Positions 62,661 through 64,000 of a DNA stretch of 64,000 bases are shown one piece after another. How positions within the stretch are numbered: the stretch's first letter is position 1; each line of letters begins with the position of its first letter. The notes under the pieces are model-generated. The model saw only the letters and a list, made by a program, of their open reading frames with translations, made no database searches and was not told the origin of the DNA. The stretch is taken from positions 248,001-312,000 of the forward strand of contig NZ_QKTX01000002.1 of assembly GCF_003253485.1 (NCBI RefSeq), written 5' to 3'. Origin of the DNA: Algoriphagus aquaeductus. GTDB lineage: Bacteria > Bacteroidota > Bacteroidia > Cytophagales > Cyclobacteriaceae. A program made the translations under genes and the position numbers.

Positions 62661-63997
62661 AAGGACTTCAATGTGACAGGTTTTGGATTTGAGATCAGGC
62701 TATATTCCCGTACGCTAAATCCAACCATCCACCATGTGACCCAAGCCACATAGGTATACATCTCCGCATTGGCGGTGAAAAGCGGCAGAAGCATGCCCAC
62801 CTTGGTCACCGCACCCACAAAGGCAATTCGGGCTGTCATGGTATTTTCTGTACGATAAAATACCCTAAGACTCAAAATCACTCCAGTAGCGAGCGTCAAG
62901 ATGTATAAAAGCATCCCCAACCACCCCAACTGCACACCATAGATCAGAAACTGATTTTCACCCCCGACCCGTAAATCTTCCTCCACACTTCCGGCATTTC
63001 CGCTCATGGCCAAACCGATCCCCAGCGGATTGGCGATCATGGAGTCCAAAGCCAAAAGCCACTCCACGACGTGACCAATGCTGGAGGTATTTTCAAAAGT
63101 CAAGGTATCAATGACAAAAAAGTAAAAATCATCGGAAGCCAAAAACACCACATAAAGCGCAAAACCTACCAAAGCCAAAAATCCCGCTCCGATCAGTTTG
63201 TACAACCGAAATACTAACGCCACGAAAAAAATCATCACGAAAAAAGCCCCAAATGCTGCCCTTGAAGCGGAGAAAACCAAGCTTCCCATCGAGCAGGCCA
63301 TTACCAAAAGGTAAAACCAACTTTGTTCTTTCTTAGAAGTCAAAAACCAAATCAATCCTGCGGAGAAGCCCATCAGGACCGAACTCGCCATTTCTAAGGG
63401 ATCAGAAAAAAAGCTCGCCAATCGCTTCGTCACGGCTTGGGTTTCAAAAGTCCAGGTTAATCCGAAATTTCCGGTCGGGTCGATGTCATTGATGGCATGG
63501 TTGTAAAGCGCATAGCCCGTAAATTGCTGCAAATGGGATCCCAGGAGGAAACTTTCCACACAGTTGACCAAAAAGGCTCCTATGGCAATGGTAAAAATGA
63601 TCGTAAAAAGGGCCTTGATTTCCCGTTCATTCAGTTGGGAATTTCTACCCAGAAAATAGACCAAGCCCGGTATCAATATGGTCTTGAAATAGAGTGCTTT
63701 GCCCAAAAACGAAACTTCCCCCAACGGCAAAAACACATAAATGAATCCTAATCCCAACAATCCCAACATCATCCAGTCGGTAGAATGGAGCCGGAAAGCG
63801 TAGTCGAACACCCTTTTTTGATAAAAGAGCCAAACCAAGACCGCCACCAGCACGACTACCTCTTTCAAAATCTGGAATATGGCCACCACTTCTTCCGATA
63901 GGGTGGCAAGGTAAATCACACTCAGACTGGTAATGTAAAACGGAAGAAAAGCTGCCAAGAAAAAGATAAAATGGGTCCATTTCCCTTTAAAAACCAT
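62657..63997 (-). CDS. O-antigen ligase/polymerase-like membrane protein
   Basis: 446 residues with about eleven membrane helices. The Wzy_C-type segment LVFSASRAAFGAFFVMIFFV and the large loop with HVVEWLLALDSMIANPLGIG, AMSGNAG and GGENQFLIYGVQLGWLGM fit the O-antigen ligase/polymerase superfamily. Acts on the periplasmic face to polymerise or ligate glycan. The ATG at 63997 is 3 bp from the window edge and gives a plausible start, but an earlier start outside cannot be excluded. Heads the visible part of the polysaccharide cluster. Confidence 0.8.
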   Translation of the reverse strand: MVFKGKWTHFIFFLAAFLPFYITSLSVIYLATLSEEVVAIFQILKEVVVLVAVLVWLFYQKRVFDYAFRLHSTDWMMLGLLGLGFIYVFLPLGEVSFLGKALYFKTILIPGLVYFLGRNSQLNEREIKALFTIIFTIAIGAFLVNCVESFLLGSHLQQFTGYALYNHAINDIDPTGNFGLTWTFETQAVTKRLASFFSDPLEMASSVLMGFSAGLIWFLTSKKEQSWFYLLVMACSMGSLVFSASRAAFGAFFVMIFFVALVFRLYKLIGAGFLALVGFALYVVFLASDDFYFFVIDTLTFENTSSIGHVVEWLLALDSMIANPLGIGLAMSGNAGSVEEDLRVGGENQFLIYGVQLGWLGMLLYILTLATGVILSLRVFYRTENTMTARIAFVGAVTKVGMLLPLFTANAEMYTYVAWVTWWMVGFSVREYSLISNPKPVTLKSF

Positions 63998-64000
63998 CTC

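Overview
The window looks like a chromosomal segment of a Bacteroidota bacterium. I would place it near Algoriphagus and other Cyclobacteriaceae from gene content; this is inference, with no marker gene present. Supporting signs are two PorP/SprF proteins, a SprB-repeat protein with a gliding-motility C-terminal domain, a TonB receptor with a CarboxypepD_reg-like N terminus, LytTR and propeller-type regulators, -7 boxes resembling TAnnTTTG, and almost no Shine-Dalgarno sequences. No rRNA, tRNA, transposase or CRISPR array was found.

Layout. 0-11.3 kb: a propeller sensor cut by the left edge, a Tricorn-like protease, a DUF418/NTF2-like/dihaem cytochrome operon, an M28 peptidase, DUF3500 and a membrane protein. 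12.2-18.5 kb: a plus-strand series of a FIST sensor, a class III adenylate cyclase, a stand-alone protein matching the N-terminal part of VioB/RebD, and a kelch-like secreted protein. 18.8-21.2 kb: a CDF metal transporter and an amidase. 21.3-29.5 kb: a defence-like island, described below. 29.5-35.3 kb: DUF4349, then a TonB receptor, a TPR protein and a LytS/LytTR two-component pair with a 21-bp-period direct repeat upstream. 35.4-41.8 kb: a GxxExxY protein, a GH43 hydrolase, an M28-PDZ peptidase, a TolB-like lipoprotein and an FeS photolyase. 41.9-46.4 kb: the type IX secretion/gliding-type cluster. 46.6-53.2 kb: lysA, a histidine kinase/OmpR pair, a dipeptide epimerase and an M14 peptidase. 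53.2-56.8 kb: HicAB, SIMPL, HigBA-RlmF and OsmC. 56.8-58.0 kb: a 512-bp tandem duplication carrying GxxExxY genes. 58-64 kb: an exopolysaccharide/O-antigen-type cluster.

Main result. The island at 21.3-29.5 kb contains a retron that can be read directly from the sequence. The RT has NAxxH, YADD and ATG(V/L) motifs. Directly upstream is a non-coding region of about 250 nt bounded by 17-bp complementary a1/a2 repeats, with several hairpins and a long msd-like stem. Downstream in the same direction are a protein carrying a HEPN-type Rx4H motif and a DUF1016 (YhcG) PD-(D/E)xK nuclease. A RecD-like helicase and a TPR/OB-like protein follow as a second unit, and a small zinc-finger protein precedes the retron. 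A divergent WYL-domain regulator sits at the head. A 19-bp palindrome of form TGTGCA-N7-TGCACN occurs three times: before the zinc protein/WYL gene, before the retron RNA, and before the helicase operon. Each copy lies exactly 12 nt from a CTTTGCAT or ATTTGTAC box. This argues that the three transcription units form one WYL-controlled regulon.
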